A stretch of 64,000 nt of DNA from assembly GCA_026692665.1 (NCBI GenBank), contig JAPLOF010000009.1:49960-113959 (forward strand), read 5' to 3'. The notes beneath the pieces are model-generated. The model ran no database searches. It was not told where the DNA came from and was given only the letters and a program-made list of their open reading frames with translations. Shown in pieces: positions 1-8,808 of the stretch (the first letter of the stretch is position 1; each line of letters begins with the position of its first letter). The translations under genes and the position numbers were made by a program. The DNA is from Planctomycetota bacterium. Lineage in GTDB: Bacteria; Planctomycetota; UBA1135; GCA-002686595.

Positions 1-355
1 AAGCGGGGGCGTCCCAGCCCGCGCTCGCGAACAGCCAAGCCGTCCGGGCGAAGCCGGTGACGAGAAGCTCGGCCCCATCCGGCGACCAGGCGAACTCGTG
101 ACCGAAGCTCCGGTCGTCGGGCCAGCAGTCGCGCAAGCCGGCGGTGTGCTCGCCGGTGACGGCCATCCTCGAGAGCAGGCCACTGCGGGTGATCATGGCG
201 ACGCTCTGACCACCGGGTTGAACCGCGAGTTCGTCCAACTCCTCGCGCGTCGAGGAGGAAGCCACCACGGTCCCGCGCTCGTAGTCGAGCACGTGCATCT
301 CGCCAGGCGGACGTGGGACTGCGATCAGGGAACTCCAAGGACGCGTCCGGGGCAT
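1..355 (-). CDS. Beta-propeller (TolB/WD40-like) protein, C-terminus cut off by window edge
   Basis: The minus strand is open from about position 480 to the left edge. From an ATG at 355 it reads a repeat-type beta-propeller protein: MHVLDYERGTVVASS, then a second blade ending FAWSPDGAELLVTGF. The WSPDG turn is typical of TolB/PD40 and WD40 blades. The same frame stays open upstream and encodes a hydrophobic stretch (ILALASPLLLAHP) resembling a signal peptide, but no ATG or GTG precedes it. The start is therefore uncertain; 355 or 298 are the ATG choices, and an upstream alternative start or a sequencing error is possible. Probably exported. Function unknown. Confidence 0.55.
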   Translation of the reverse strand, partial: MPRTRPWSSLIAVPRPPGEMHVLDYERGTVVASSSTREELDELAVQPGGQSVAMITRSGLLSRMAVTGEHTAGLRDCWPDDRSFGHEFAWSPDGAELLVTGFARTAWLFASAGWDAPA

Positions 356-580
356 GTGCCAATCGCGCTCATCTCCGCGAGGCACGGGGTGCGCGAGCAA
401 GAGCGGGGAGGCGAGAGCGAGAATGAGATCGACTCGTGCAGAGGATGAGACGCCAGAGCCCGCTCCTTGGCCGACGCGGGGTCACCAGGATCACCGCCGG
501 GCGTCGCGGGAACTGCGCAGGATTCCCAAAGAACCGCAGACAGATACGGGGGTACCGAGCCAGGCTCCGCGCCGCCGTTC

Positions 581-799
581 TCAGGCCCGCTCCCACTCCT
601 TGCGCGAGATCCCGGCCTGGCGCAGCAGGACCCCGAGGAGCTTGGGCCCGATGTCCTTGCCGTGCGGATTCGGGATCGTGAGGACCAGCCCACCGCGCTG
701 CATGTACTCGTGTCTGCCTCCGGAGTACGGCCCAGAGAAGCCGAGGCGGCGCAACGCGCTGATGAGGTCGCGTCGGCGGATCGGGCCGAACGGCGGCAT
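581..799 (-). CDS. hicA: HicA-family toxin (mRNA interferase)
   Basis: A 72-residue protein of the HicA/YcfA family, small double-stranded-RNA-binding-fold toxins that cleave mRNA and are held inactive by HicB. The N-terminal helix (RRDLISALRRLGF) is followed by the family's GGRHEYM strand, with the expected catalytic histidine at residue 30, and by a PNPHGKDIGPKLLGVLLRQAGIS segment matching the conserved C-terminal helix. The start at 799 gives the usual length. Its ATG shares one base with the hicB stop (TGATG), so toxin synthesis is coupled to antitoxin synthesis. The antitoxin gene comes first here; toxin-first order is more common. Confidence 0.85.
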   Translation of the reverse strand: MPPFGPIRRRDLISALRRLGFSGPYSGGRHEYMQRGGLVLTIPNPHGKDIGPKLLGVLLRQAGISRKEWERA

Positions 800-1038
800 C
801 AGCCCGCCCGCCGCACCTTGATCGCCACGCCCCCGAGTTTCGGGACGACGAGCCCGCGCGCGACGCGGACGAGGATCCACTCCTCGACGACCTCAGCAAG
901 TTCGCGGCGGCACTCCTCGACACCGCGGCCGATCGCGACGACACCCCGCAGGCCGGGGACCGTCGCGCAGTACGAGCCGTCCTCGAGCACCTCGTAATGG
1001 GCGCGAGCGAGCGCCATGTCGATGTAGGCCGTGATCAT
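799..1038 (-). CDS. hicB: HicB-family antitoxin
   Basis: A 79-residue protein matching the partial RNase H fold of HicB antitoxins. It has a YEVLEDGSYCATVPGLRG strand pair and a conserved VEECRRELAEVVEEWI helix, which bind and mask HicA. It ends soon after the fold, so there is no obvious C-terminal ribbon-helix-helix or HTH DNA-binding domain such as many HicB proteins use for autoregulation. The start at ATG 1038 (MITAYIDMALARAHYEV) is chosen because the upstream frame codes for arginine-rich non-protein-like sequence. It lies directly upstream of hicA with a one-base overlap. Confidence 0.82.
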   Translation of the reverse strand: MITAYIDMALARAHYEVLEDGSYCATVPGLRGVVAIGRGVEECRRELAEVVEEWILVRVARGLVVPKLGGVAIKVRRAG

Positions 1039-1331
1039 GCTGGCGCCTTGGATCCTAGCACGGGCCACTTCCCACCACAGGTTGACGGGGCCAGGCGGGC
1101 CCACACCCTGCGCGTCGGGATCTTCGGGCAAACCCACGCCCGACTCGCGGGCCCTAGCGACGTGCGCCAGGGGATGCACCGGGGGTGCAGTTCCCCTCTC
1201 GAGCCATCCCCGCTCGCCGGAAGGGACGGGCGAGCAGCCCCTCCCGCGAGGTCGGGTCGGGCGACCGAGGTGCCCCGCGAGAGCCGCCTCGCGCCTTCCG
1301 GCTCCCACGCCGCGCAGCGTACGCTACGGGC

Positions 1332-2534
1332 ATGGCCGACATCGACCCGCGCAAGACCCGCTTCGAGACCCGTGCCATCCACGCCGGGCAGGAACCCGAC
1401 CCCCGGAACGGCGCCGTCATGACGCCGGTCTACCTGACGAGCACGTACAAGCAGGACGCGCCGGCGGTGCCGCGCGAAGGGTACGAGTACTCGCGCACGA
1501 GCAATCCGACGCGCACGGCGCTCCAGGAGAACCTCGCGAGCCTCGAGAACGGCGCGTGGGCGCTCGGCTTCGCTTCCGGCCTCGCGGCGACGAACGCACT
1601 GATGGATCGACTCGTGCCGGGCGACCACGTCGTCGCGGGCAACGACCTGTACGGCGGCACGTACCGCATCTTCTCCAAGGTGTTCGAGCGCTACGGGATC
1701 AAGTTCAGCTACGTCGACACGAGCGTTCCGTCGGCGGTCGAGCGCGCGATCCTGCCCGAGACGAAGTACGTCTACCTCGAGACGCCGACGAATCCGCTGC
1801 TGCGCATCACGGACATCGCGGCCGTGACGAAGATCGCGCACGCGAAGCAGAAGCTCGTGATCGTGGACAACACGTTCGCGACGCCGTACCTGCAGCGGCC
1901 GCTCGAGCTGGGCGCGGACGTCGTGCTGCACTCGCTGACGAAGTACCTCGGCGGGCACAGCGACGTCGTCGCGGGCGCGCTGATCGGCAAGGACGAGACG
2001 CTGCGCAAGGAGCTGGCCTTCTTCCAGAACGCGGTCGGTGGCACGCCCGGTCCGTTCGACATGTTCCTCGTCATGCGCGGCACGAAGACGCTCGCCGTGC
2101 GCATGGACCGTCACTGCGAGAACGCCATGAAGCTCGCGCTGTGGCTCGAGAAGCAGCCGGGCGTCGCGCGCGTCGTCTATCCGGGACTCGCGTCGCATCC
2201 GCAGCACGAGCTCGCCAAGCGCCAGATGAAGGGTTTCGGCGGGATGCTGTGCTTCGAGCTCGCCGGCGACGTCGCCGCCGCGAACGCGTTCGCGTCCTCG
2301 ACGAAGATCTTCACGCTGGCCGAATCGCTGGGCGGCGTCGAGTCGCTGGTCGAGGTGCCCGCATCGATGACGCACGCCTCGATCCCGGCCGAGGTGCGCC
2401 GCGCGCAGGGTCTCGCGGACGGGCTCGTGCGCCTGTCGGTCGGGATCGAGCACGTCGACGACCTGATCGCCGACTGCGCGCAGGCGCTCGAGATCGCGCT
2501 GAAGCCGGCCCGCAAGCCGGCGGCGGCGCGCTGA
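1332..2534 (+). CDS. Cystathionine gamma-synthase / gamma-lyase family PLP enzyme
   Basis: A 400-residue fold-type I PLP enzyme of the Cys/Met metabolism family, the usual length for it. Visible motifs are YEYSRTSNPTR near residue 55, the phosphate-binding region around FASGLAATNAL, TPTNPLL, and HSLTKYLGGHSD with the Schiff-base lysine at residue 204. SLGGVESLVEVPASMTH near the C-terminus is typical of MetB/CGL-like members. It would make or break cystathionine in methionine-cysteine interconversion; synthase and lyase cannot be separated from sequence alone. Stand-alone gene, divergent from hicBA. The start at ATG 1332 is where conserved sequence begins. No S-box or similar riboswitch is visible upstream. 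Confidence 0.9.
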   Translation: MADIDPRKTRFETRAIHAGQEPDPRNGAVMTPVYLTSTYKQDAPAVPREGYEYSRTSNPTRTALQENLASLENGAWALGFASGLAATNALMDRLVPGDHVVAGNDLYGGTYRIFSKVFERYGIKFSYVDTSVPSAVERAILPETKYVYLETPTNPLLRITDIAAVTKIAHAKQKLVIVDNTFATPYLQRPLELGADVVLHSLTKYLGGHSDVVAGALIGKDETLRKELAFFQNAVGGTPGPFDMFLVMRGTKTLAVRMDRHCENAMKLALWLEKQPGVARVVYPGLASHPQHELAKRQMKGFGGMLCFELAGDVAAANAFASSTKIFTLAESLGGVESLVEVPASMTHASIPAEVRRAQGLADGLVRLSVGIEHVDDLIADCAQALEIALKPARKPAAAR

Positions 2535-2592
2535 ATCCCGCTCCAGGCGCAGCGGATGATCTGCTCGAATCGGGAAGATCATCGACCTCGGC

Positions 2593-2619
2593 GGCTCCGT
2601 CCGTGACGCGGATGGAGCC
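2593..2619. terminator. Hairpin between convergent genes
   Basis: Arms GGCTCCGTCC and GGATGGAGCC (one G-U pair) around a 7-base loop lie in the 92-bp gap between the convergent cystathionine enzyme gene and the HU-like gene. There is no T-tract on either side, so this is a weak bidirectional terminator candidate. Confidence 0.4.
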
Positions 2620-2626
2620 TCCCGGG

Positions 2627-3049
2627 TCAGAACGGCGAGTTGCTCGGCGGCGGCTTGCGCGGCGGAGGCGGGGGCGGCGGGGTCACGACGCGGGCGGCCG
2701 GCTTCACCGGCTCCGGGATCTTCGACTTCGCCTGCGGGCGCTGCTTGGGCTCGTCCTCGCAGACCTTCTCGCGCATCGTGCGGCCGACCTTGAACTTGAC
2801 CACCCGCTTGCTGGGCACGGTCACCTTCTCCAGCGTGCGCGGGTTCTGGGCCACGCGCGCCGCGCGCTCACGCACCTCGAACACGCCGAACTCGCGGAAC
2901 TCCAGGCGGTTGCCGTGGGCGAGTTCGTCGATGATCTCGTCCAGGAACTTCTGGAGGATGTCCTTCACCACCACCTTCGTCTGACCGGTCTGGTCCGAGA
3001 TGCGGTTGACGAGTTCCTTCTTGGTGATGGTCTGCGGCTCGGACGTCAT
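2627..3049 (-). CDS. HU/IHF-family DNA-binding protein with proline-rich tail
   Basis: A nucleoid-associated protein of the HU/IHF family. Residues about 8-100 form the complete HU fold: helical dimerisation region KKELVNRISDQTGQTKVVVKDIL, the FREFGVFEVRERAAR core, RNPRT-like arm QNPRTLEK and VPSKRVVKFKVGRTM. A tail of about 40 residues follows, ending in a run of seven prolines and PPPSNSPF, which most HU proteins lack. The proline run probably needs EF-P to translate. The start at 3049 is chosen because AGAGG lies just upstream and homology begins there. It is convergent with the cystathionine enzyme gene and downstream of dtd. Confidence 0.88.
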   Translation of the reverse strand: MTSEPQTITKKELVNRISDQTGQTKVVVKDILQKFLDEIIDELAHGNRLEFREFGVFEVRERAARVAQNPRTLEKVTVPSKRVVKFKVGRTMREKVCEDEPKQRPQAKSKIPEPVKPAARVVTPPPPPPPRKPPPSNSPF

Positions 3050-3122
3050 GGCCTCTCGGGCTCCGCCGCCGGGGTCGGGCTGCGCGGCGGGCGCGGGATT
3101 GTCGGACTGAGGCAACCTACCG

Positions 3123-3608
3123 TCAAGCAACCACTTGGGACGCCCCCCCGCCGGCGCCGGGGGCCTCTGGGAGGTCCTCCAGGGCGAAGGTGGCCGGGCC
3201 GTCGTTCACCAACTCGACCCGCATGGAGGCTCCGAATCGGCCGCTCTGGGTGCGCACGCCGAGGCGCTCGAGGGCCTGCCGGAAGGCCTCCACCAGGGTC
3301 TCCCCGACGTCCGCAGGAGCCGCGAGGTCGAAGGAAGGGCGCCGTCCTTTCCGTCCGTCGGCGGCCAGCGTGAACTGGCTGACCACGAGAATCGGCAGTC
3401 CGAGATCCAGGGCGGACACGTTCATGCGTCCGGCCTCGTCCTGGAAAACGCGGTAGCGCGCCACGCGCTCCGCCAGCCGCTCCGCTTCGCGCGGACCGTC
3501 CCCGCGCAGCGCGCAGACGAAGGCCAGGAGCCCGGGACCGATCTCCCCCACGACCGATCCCTCGACGAGGACGCGCGCGCTCGCCACGCGCTGCACGAGC
3601 ACTCTCAT
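3123..3608 (-). CDS. dtd: D-aminoacyl-tRNA deacylase
   Basis: A 161-residue enzyme that hydrolyses D-aminoacyl-tRNAs (and glycyl-tRNA-Ala mischarges), preventing D-residues entering proteins. It starts with the family hallmark [13 protein letters not shown], contains [18 protein letters not shown] (active-site SQFTL motif) and the C-terminal NDGPATF strand with the cis Gly-Pro pair. Full length plus about 15 extra residues ([15 protein letters not shown]). Its ATG overlaps the stop of the upstream TPR lipoprotein gene in an ATGA, so the two are cotranslated. Part of a minus-strand group running from trpS. Confidence 0.93.
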   Translation of the reverse strand: MRVLVQRVASARVLVEGSVVGEIGPGLLAFVCALRGDGPREAERLAERVARYRVFQDEAGRMNVSALDLGLPILVVSQFTLAADGRKGRRPSFDLAAPADVGETLVEAFRQALERLGVRTQSGRFGASMRVELVNDGPATFALEDLPEAPGAGGGASQVVA

Positions 3609-4669
3609 CGCGGACTCTGTGCCGGCGCCTCCGCGGCGGCGTCGATGCGCTCGATGCGCACGCGCGCGCGCAGGGTCTCGAACGCGCTCGAGAACTCGTC
3701 GCTCTGCGCGGCCAGTTCGCGGACGACCGACCACGCGGCCCGCGCGCGGAACGGATCGCGCTCGTGGTCGTCGAAGAGCAGGGCCTCCTGGACCGCGGGC
3801 AGGACCTGTCGCGGCGCGAGTGCCCGCGCGTCCTCGACGTGGCGGCGCGCCGCCTGGAGGTCTCCGCGCTCCTGGGCCACGCAGGCGCGCGCGGCGGAAT
3901 AGCGCCAGGCCTCGACGTACTGCGGATCGAGCGCGTCGAGCTGGTCCTCGGCGTCCCCCGGGTCCTCGGCCCCGAGCGAGAGCAGCGCGAGGTCGAGCCG
4001 CGCCTCGGCCAGGTCCGTCGGCAGGACGCGCGGATCCTCCGCCGCCCGGGCGACCCAACCGGCGAGCCGCATGCGCGCGGCCTCGCTCAATCCGTCGCGC
4101 GCGAGCATCCGCACCTCGAGGCGCCGCGAGGGCAGGTGACCGGGATCGGCGGCCAGCGCGCGCTCGAGCGCGAGGCGGGCTTCGTCCAGGCGTCCGTCGC
4201 GCGCCGCCAGGAACGCGCGTGCATGGTGGACCCAGACGCAGTCGGGGTCGCGGACCTCCGCGCGCGCGATCCAGATCTCGGCCGCGATCGGATCCGCCTG
4301 GGCGCGCGCAGCCAGGATGTCGCCCGCGACTCCGGGGTGGAGAGCGGTGTGCTCCTCGCTGCGCCGGCGGAGCGTGTCCGGATCCGAGAGCTCGGCCTCG
4401 CATTCCTGCCACCAGATCCCGAACGGGACGGTGCCGGGTGCCGCCTCCATCAGGCGTTCGAAGCCCGCTCGCGCCTGGGCGGTGTCCCCGGCGAGGAATC
4501 GCACGCGCGCGGCGCGGAATTCGGCCGCCAGACCCGCGGGGATCTGGTCGTAGGTGCTCGTGCCCTCGGGCACCGGGATCACCGTCGTGATCGTGCATCC
4601 GGCGCCCAGCGCGCACACCGCGGCGAGCACCGCGCGCCGGGCCGTGATCGAGCGCGATCCGCGGCGCAT
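3605..4669 (-). CDS. TPR-type lipoprotein
   Basis: A 354-residue predicted lipoprotein. Residues 1-28 are a signal peptide ending in a lipobox-like ALGAGC, so the mature protein would begin at the Cys and be membrane-anchored. The rest is alpha-helical with several tetratricopeptide-like units, such as [54 protein letters not shown] and [21 protein letters not shown]. TPRs mediate protein contacts; the partner is not evident. It ends in an ATGA overlap with dtd and starts 3 bp after the upstream small lipoprotein gene, suggesting one operon. Specific function unknown. Confidence 0.75.
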   Translation of the reverse strand: MRRGSRSITARRAVLAAVCALGAGCTITTVIPVPEGTSTYDQIPAGLAAEFRAARVRFLAGDTAQARAGFERLMEAAPGTVPFGIWWQECEAELSDPDTLRRRSEEHTALHPGVAGDILAARAQADPIAAEIWIARAEVRDPDCVWVHHARAFLAARDGRLDEARLALERALAADPGHLPSRRLEVRMLARDGLSEAARMRLAGWVARAAEDPRVLPTDLAEARLDLALLSLGAEDPGDAEDQLDALDPQYVEAWRYSAARACVAQERGDLQAARRHVEDARALAPRQVLPAVQEALLFDDHERDPFRARAAWSVVRELAAQSDEFSSAFETLRARVRIERIDAAAEAPAQSPR

Positions 4670-4671
4670 GT

Positions 4672-5226
4672 TCACCGCGGGATCGGTCCTTCGATGCGCA
4701 GGCTCTGCGCGCGCGTCGTCTGGCCGTCGGTGCCGTCCTTCCAGAACACGTCGCCGGCGGCGATGACGAGCACGTCGACCGGCCCCGGCCGCTCCAGGAT
4801 CACGAGACGCTTCAACGCCGAGATCGCGACCTGGTCGATCTGCGCGCGGATCTCGGCGCCGGCGGTGCGCACGGTGATCGTCTGCTGGAAGCCCGCGGGG
4901 ATCGTCTGGACCTTCACTTCGTGGTTGCCCGCCTCGGGGCGCGTGACGATGTGCTCGAGCAGCGGAGCGGGTCCCTCGATGCGAATCTCGTCGGCGACCA
5001 GCACTCCCGCCGCGAGGAAACGCTTCGTCCAGGGCAGCGGCGCCGCTGCGGCGGGGTCCTTCGGCGGAGGCGCGGCGGGATCCGGCGGCGGAGCGAAGGC
5101 CGTGCTGGCCTTGGACTTCGCGCCGCTCGATCCGCAGCTGCTCGCGAGGACGACACCGGCCAGGGCGAGCACGACCGGGATCCCCACCGCACCCCACACG
5201 GGACCACTCCACCGCTTGCACGTCAT
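4672..5226 (-). CDS. Hypothetical lipoprotein or membrane-anchored protein
   Basis: About 184 residues from ATG 5226 ([12 protein letters not shown]). An N-terminal hydrophobic segment ([18 protein letters not shown]) ends in a Cys that could be a lipobox. It is followed by a proline/alanine-rich linker ([21 protein letters not shown]) and a beta-rich domain of about 110 residues, including [17 protein letters not shown] and [16 protein letters not shown] recognise no family. It abuts the TPR lipoprotein gene downstream and follows trpS, so it is probably cotranscribed with both. An envelope role is inferred only from the signal sequence. Confidence 0.6.
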   Translation of the reverse strand: MTCKRWSGPVWGAVGIPVVLALAGVVLASSCGSSGAKSKASTAFAPPPDPAAPPPKDPAAAAPLPWTKRFLAAGVLVADEIRIEGPAPLLEHIVTRPEAGNHEVKVQTIPAGFQQTITVRTAGAEIRAQIDQVAISALKRLVILERPGPVDVLVIAAGDVFWKDGTDGQTTRAQSLRIEGPIPR

Positions 5227-5296
5227 CGAACGCCTCCTCGAACCCGCCCGGACCGGACTTGCCGCGGGACGTTGTGCCACTCCGCGGGCTCGCGCG

Positions 5297-6280
5297 CTAG
5301 CGCAGCCCGCAGGCCCGGCGGGCGCGATCGAGGACCGCGACGGCCCGGACCCGCGCGCGCTCGGCCCCGTGCGCCAGGATGCGATCGACCTCGGCCGGAT
5401 CCGCGAGGAGCTCCTCGCGCCGGAGCCGCGCCGGTCCGAAGCGCGTCTCGATGGCCTCGGCCATGCGCTGCTTCAGGTGGCCGTACCCGGGAGCCCCCGG
5501 ACCGCCGCGGCGCACGCGTTCCTTCCACTCGGCGAGCTCCGCCGGCTCCAGGAACAGCTCGAGGAAGCGGAACAGGAGCATTTTCTCGGGGTCCTTCGGC
5601 GTCTCGGGCGGCTCGCTGTCCGTCACGATGCGGTTCACGGCCTGGCGCAGCTTCTTGCCCGACTCGAAGACCCACAGGTCGTTCCCGTAGCTCTTGCTCA
5701 TCTTCTCGCCGTCGAGCCCGGGCACCTTGGCCTGGAGCTCCTCGCGCGGCATGAGCGGCTCGGGGCGGCGGAAGACGGGCCCGAACGCGGCGTTGAAGGA
5801 AGCCGCCATGTCCTGGGCCATCTCGACGTGCTGGATCTGGTCCTTGCCGACCGGCACGAGGTCCGAGTCGTAGGCCAGGATGTCCGCCGCCATGAGCACG
5901 GGATAGGTGAACAGGCCGACGTTGGGCACCAGCCCCTTGGCGACCTTGTCCTTGTAGGAGTGCGCGCGCTCCAGGAGCCCCATGCCGGTGACGCAGGCGA
6001 GGAGCCAGGCGATCTCGAGCACCTCGGGCACGTCGCTCTGGCGGAAGAGCATCGCTCGATCGGCGTCGAGGCCCAGCGCCAGGTACGTCAGGGCGACGTC
6101 GCGCGACGCTTCCCGCAGCGCGGCCGGATCGCGCGAGGTGGTGAGCGCGTGGTAATCGGCGATGAAGTAGAGGCACGTGTCGGCACCCGCGGCCATCGCG
6201 ACGTGCGGGCGGATCGCGCCGAAGTAGTTGCCGAGGTGCGGGCGGCCGCTGGGCTGGATGCCGGAGAGGACGGTCTTCAT
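5297..6280 (-). CDS. trpS: Tryptophanyl-tRNA synthetase
   Basis: A 327-residue class I aminoacyl-tRNA synthetase that charges tRNA-Trp in the cytoplasm. It begins MKTVLSGIQPSGRPHLGNYFGA, with the HIGH-equivalent PHLGN, and has the KMSKS loop in GEKMSKSYGN near residue 195. The TrpRS-typical LYFIADYHALTT and VPVGKDQIQHVE segments are present, and the length matches bacterial TrpS. First gene of the minus-strand trpS / lipoprotein / TPR / dtd group, divergent from the Mla-associated lipoprotein. The start is fixed by homology. Confidence 0.97.
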   Translation of the reverse strand: MKTVLSGIQPSGRPHLGNYFGAIRPHVAMAAGADTCLYFIADYHALTTSRDPAALREASRDVALTYLALGLDADRAMLFRQSDVPEVLEIAWLLACVTGMGLLERAHSYKDKVAKGLVPNVGLFTYPVLMAADILAYDSDLVPVGKDQIQHVEMAQDMAASFNAAFGPVFRRPEPLMPREELQAKVPGLDGEKMSKSYGNDLWVFESGKKLRQAVNRIVTDSEPPETPKDPEKMLLFRFLELFLEPAELAEWKERVRRGGPGAPGYGHLKQRMAEAIETRFGPARLRREELLADPAEVDRILAHGAERARVRAVAVLDRARRACGLR

Positions 6281-6385
6281 GGCGCGGTTCCGAGCGCGCG
6301 AAACTACAAGCGCCGAACGCCGAAAGCGAGGTCGGCGCGCTTGCGGGGCGGGGCCCCGTTCGAGGATCCTCCCGGGGTGCAGTGC

Positions 6386-8026
6386 ATGCGACTCCGGGCC
6401 GACGAGGATGCGGATCCGCCGGCGGATCGCACGGCGCGAACGCGCCGGACCGGAACGCGGGGCCGCAGGCCGACGCGCATCGACCCGAGCGAACGGAAGC
6501 ACGGCGACTTTGCCGGATGGGTGCGGAGCCTGGCGTTGCCCGCGCTCCTCGCGCTCGCGGGCTGCGCGGTGGACGGCACGGAACGGAACCTGGCTCCCCT
6601 GTGGTCCGAGCACTCGATGGCCGGCGGCGGGGTCGAGGTCGAGGCGCTGGGCGGCGCGATTCGCACGCGCACCCCGCGGCGCGGCGCGGCCTTCTCGCAG
6701 GTCGCGGCCCGTCCGCTCATGATCCGCGATCGCTCCAGGGAGGAGGTGGTCGACCACTTCCTGACGCCCTTCGGTTACGCGACCTACCGCCAGGAGGAGA
6801 CCGTCTGGCAACTCCTGCCGATCACGCGCTACGACCGGCGGACGGCGGAGGACGGCACGATCGAGTGGACGCTGCTCACGCTGCCCGGGATCTACTGGTC
6901 GAAACGCGCCGACGGCCGCACGCTGCGCGGCTGGTTCCCCTTCGCCGGCGTCATGGAGCAGTTCCTGTCCTACGACCGGCTCGAGTGGGTGCTCTTCCCG
7001 CTGTGGATGCGCACGGATCGAGCGGGGCGGATCACGAACCACTTCCTGTGGCCGATCTTCTCGTGGACGAACGGCACCGGGGGGCCGAGCTGGCGCGTCT
7101 GGCCGCTCGTGGGCAACTCGATCTACGAGGGCAAGTACGAGCGCTGGTTCCTCCTGTGGCCGTTCTTCCTGTGGCAACGCAACAACCTGCAGCTGCCTCC
7201 CGCGGCGCACGAGACCATGTGGATGGTGTTCCCGTTCTACGGGCGCGCCACGGCGGGCGACTACAGCTCGAACACGGTCCTGTGGCCTTTCTTCGGTTGG
7301 GCCAGCAATGAATCGAACGGCTACTACGCCGTCGACGCGCCCTGGCCGCTCGTCCGGATCCTGCGCGACCCGGAGCAGGCTCAGGAGCGCACACGCGCCT
7401 GGCCGGTCTACTCCGAGTACAGCGGCGACGGGCTCGAGTCGACCTGGTGGGGCTGGCCCTTCCTCAACGATCGCCGCGAGGTCTACGAGGACGCCGAGAA
7501 GAACGCGACGAACATCGTGCCGTTCATCCAGAACTGGGAGCGCCGCGACGCCCAGGGAAACGTCGAGGCCTACAGCAAGGTCTGGCCGTTCTTCCAGTTG
7601 GAGCGCCGCAACGACGACGAGTTGCACACGGCCTTCCCGGCGCTGAACCCGCTCTGGCGCACCCCCGACATCGACGCGATGTACGCCTGGATCTGGGAGC
7701 TCTACACCCGGGATCGCAAGGCCGGCACCGTGCGCGAGCGCACGTGGCTCGGGCTCTACCGGCGCGAGAAGGACGAACTCGAGGATCGGCGGTCCCTGAG
7801 CGCCCTGTGGAGCACGCGCGCCTACACCCTCCCGGAGGGCGACTGCCGGGAAACATCCATCCTCTTCGGGCTCCTGCGCTGGCGCAGCGGGCCCGGATCG
7901 GACTTCGGGCTCATGCTCCCGGCCTTCCCCGGACCGGGCTGGCCCATGGAGCGCGGGGCGGCGGAACCGGCCGCGGCGGTGGATCCGGGCGCGCGGCCCG
8001 CTACGGTACAGGTGGACATGCCATGA
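6386..8026 (+). CDS. Large lipoprotein with repeated Trp-Pro motifs, coupled to the mla operon
   Basis: Up to 546 residues. The likely secretion signal is VRSLALPALLALAGC, with the lipobox Cys near residue 60 of this reading. A GTG at 6521 is a plausible true start, since the preceding arginine-rich stretch is unlike a signal n-region. The mature part is strikingly aromatic, with motifs such as LWPIFSW, VWPLVGN, LLWPFFLW, VLWPFFGW, APWPLV, AWPVYSEY, GWPFLND and VWPFFQLE recurring every 20-50 residues. This suggests a repetitive beta structure, perhaps a barrel or propeller. Its stop overlaps the mlaE start (ATGA), so it probably works with the Mla lipid transporter, for example as an outer-membrane or periplasmic partner. 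No family recognised. Confidence 0.72.
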   Translation: MRLRADEDADPPADRTARTRRTGTRGRRPTRIDPSERKHGDFAGWVRSLALPALLALAGCAVDGTERNLAPLWSEHSMAGGGVEVEALGGAIRTRTPRRGAAFSQVAARPLMIRDRSREEVVDHFLTPFGYATYRQEETVWQLLPITRYDRRTAEDGTIEWTLLTLPGIYWSKRADGRTLRGWFPFAGVMEQFLSYDRLEWVLFPLWMRTDRAGRITNHFLWPIFSWTNGTGGPSWRVWPLVGNSIYEGKYERWFLLWPFFLWQRNNLQLPPAAHETMWMVFPFYGRATAGDYSSNTVLWPFFGWASNESNGYYAVDAPWPLVRILRDPEQAQERTRAWPVYSEYSGDGLESTWWGWPFLNDRREVYEDAEKNATNIVPFIQNWERRDAQGNVEAYSKVWPFFQLERRNDDELHTAFPALNPLWRTPDIDAMYAWIWELYTRDRKAGTVRERTWLGLYRREKDELEDRRSLSALWSTRAYTLPEGDCRETSILFGLLRWRSGPGSDFGLMLPAFPGPGWPMERGAAEPAAAVDPGARPATVQVDMP

Positions 8027-8808
8027 GCCTCTTGAGTCCCGTCACGTCGATCGCGGAGGGCATCGGGTACCAGCTCGAGCTCCTGGGCTCCGTCGCGGCC
8101 CGGCTCCATCACGTGCCAGGGCGCGCGCGCCTCGTCGCCGATCAGGTCTACCAGAGCGCGCTCCAGACGGTGCACGTCGTGCTCGTCGTCGGGCTCTTCA
8201 TCGGGATGATCGTCGCGTTGCAGACGGGCATCGAGCTCGCGCGCATCGGCCAGCAGGACCAGATCGGCACGATCGTCTCCTTGTCGATGGCGCGCGAGAT
8301 GGGGCCGTTCATCACGGCCACCATCCTGGCGGCGACCGCGGGCAGCTCCATGGCGGCCGAGATCGGCACGATGTCGGTCAGCGACGAGCTCGCGGCGCTG
8401 GAGGTCCTGTCCGTGGATCGCGTGAAGCTGCTCGTCCTGCCGCGCGTCGTGGCGCTGGCGATCGCGGCGCCGCTGCTCACGATCCTGTGCGACACGATCG
8501 GCATCCTGGGCGGCGGCTTCGTGGCGCAGTCCCAGCTCAACGTGAGCTACCAGCTGTACCTCGACTCGGCGGTCGAGGCGCTGCGCGATCCGGCCCGCAT
8601 CCTGCCCTTGCCGAAGGACGTCTACGGCGGACTCTTCAAGGCGTTCGTGTTCGGCGTGATCGTCGCCCTGATCGGTTGCGCGGCCGGACTGCGCGCGCAA
8701 GGCGGGGCCCTGGGTGTCGGCAACGCGACCCGCTCCGCGGTGCGCGACGCGATCATCGCGATCATCATCACGAACTACTTCATCACGTGGGCCCTGTACC
8801 AGTCGTGA
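8023..8808 (+). CDS. mlaE: MlaE-family ABC transporter permease
   Basis: A 261-residue inner-membrane permease of the MlaE/TrnI family, which with MlaF and MCE proteins moves phospholipids between inner and outer membranes. Several transmembrane helices are visible (HVVLVVGLFIGMIVALQ, AAPLLTILCDTIGILGG, AFVFGVIVALIGCAAG). It has the conserved EMGPFITATILAATAGSSMAAEIGTM region, which contacts the ATPase, and EVLSVDRVKLLVLPRV. Length is normal. It overlaps the upstream lipoprotein gene (ATGA) and the downstream mlaF gene (GTGA), so it is the second gene of a tightly coupled four-gene operon. Confidence 0.93.
   Translation: MSLLSPVTSIAEGIGYQLELLGSVAARLHHVPGRARLVADQVYQSALQTVHVVLVVGLFIGMIVALQTGIELARIGQQDQIGTIVSLSMAREMGPFITATILAATAGSSMAAEIGTMSVSDELAALEVLSVDRVKLLVLPRVVALAIAAPLLTILCDTIGILGGGFVAQSQLNVSYQLYLDSAVEALRDPARILPLPKDVYGGLFKAFVFGVIVALIGCAAGLRAQGGALGVGNATRSAVRDAIIAIIITNYFITWALYQS

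Noticed and set aside
1035..2582. A 515-codon minus-strand frame over the cystathionine enzyme gene
   Set aside because: Composition is His/Arg-rich with no motifs; the plus-strand enzyme has complete family motifs.
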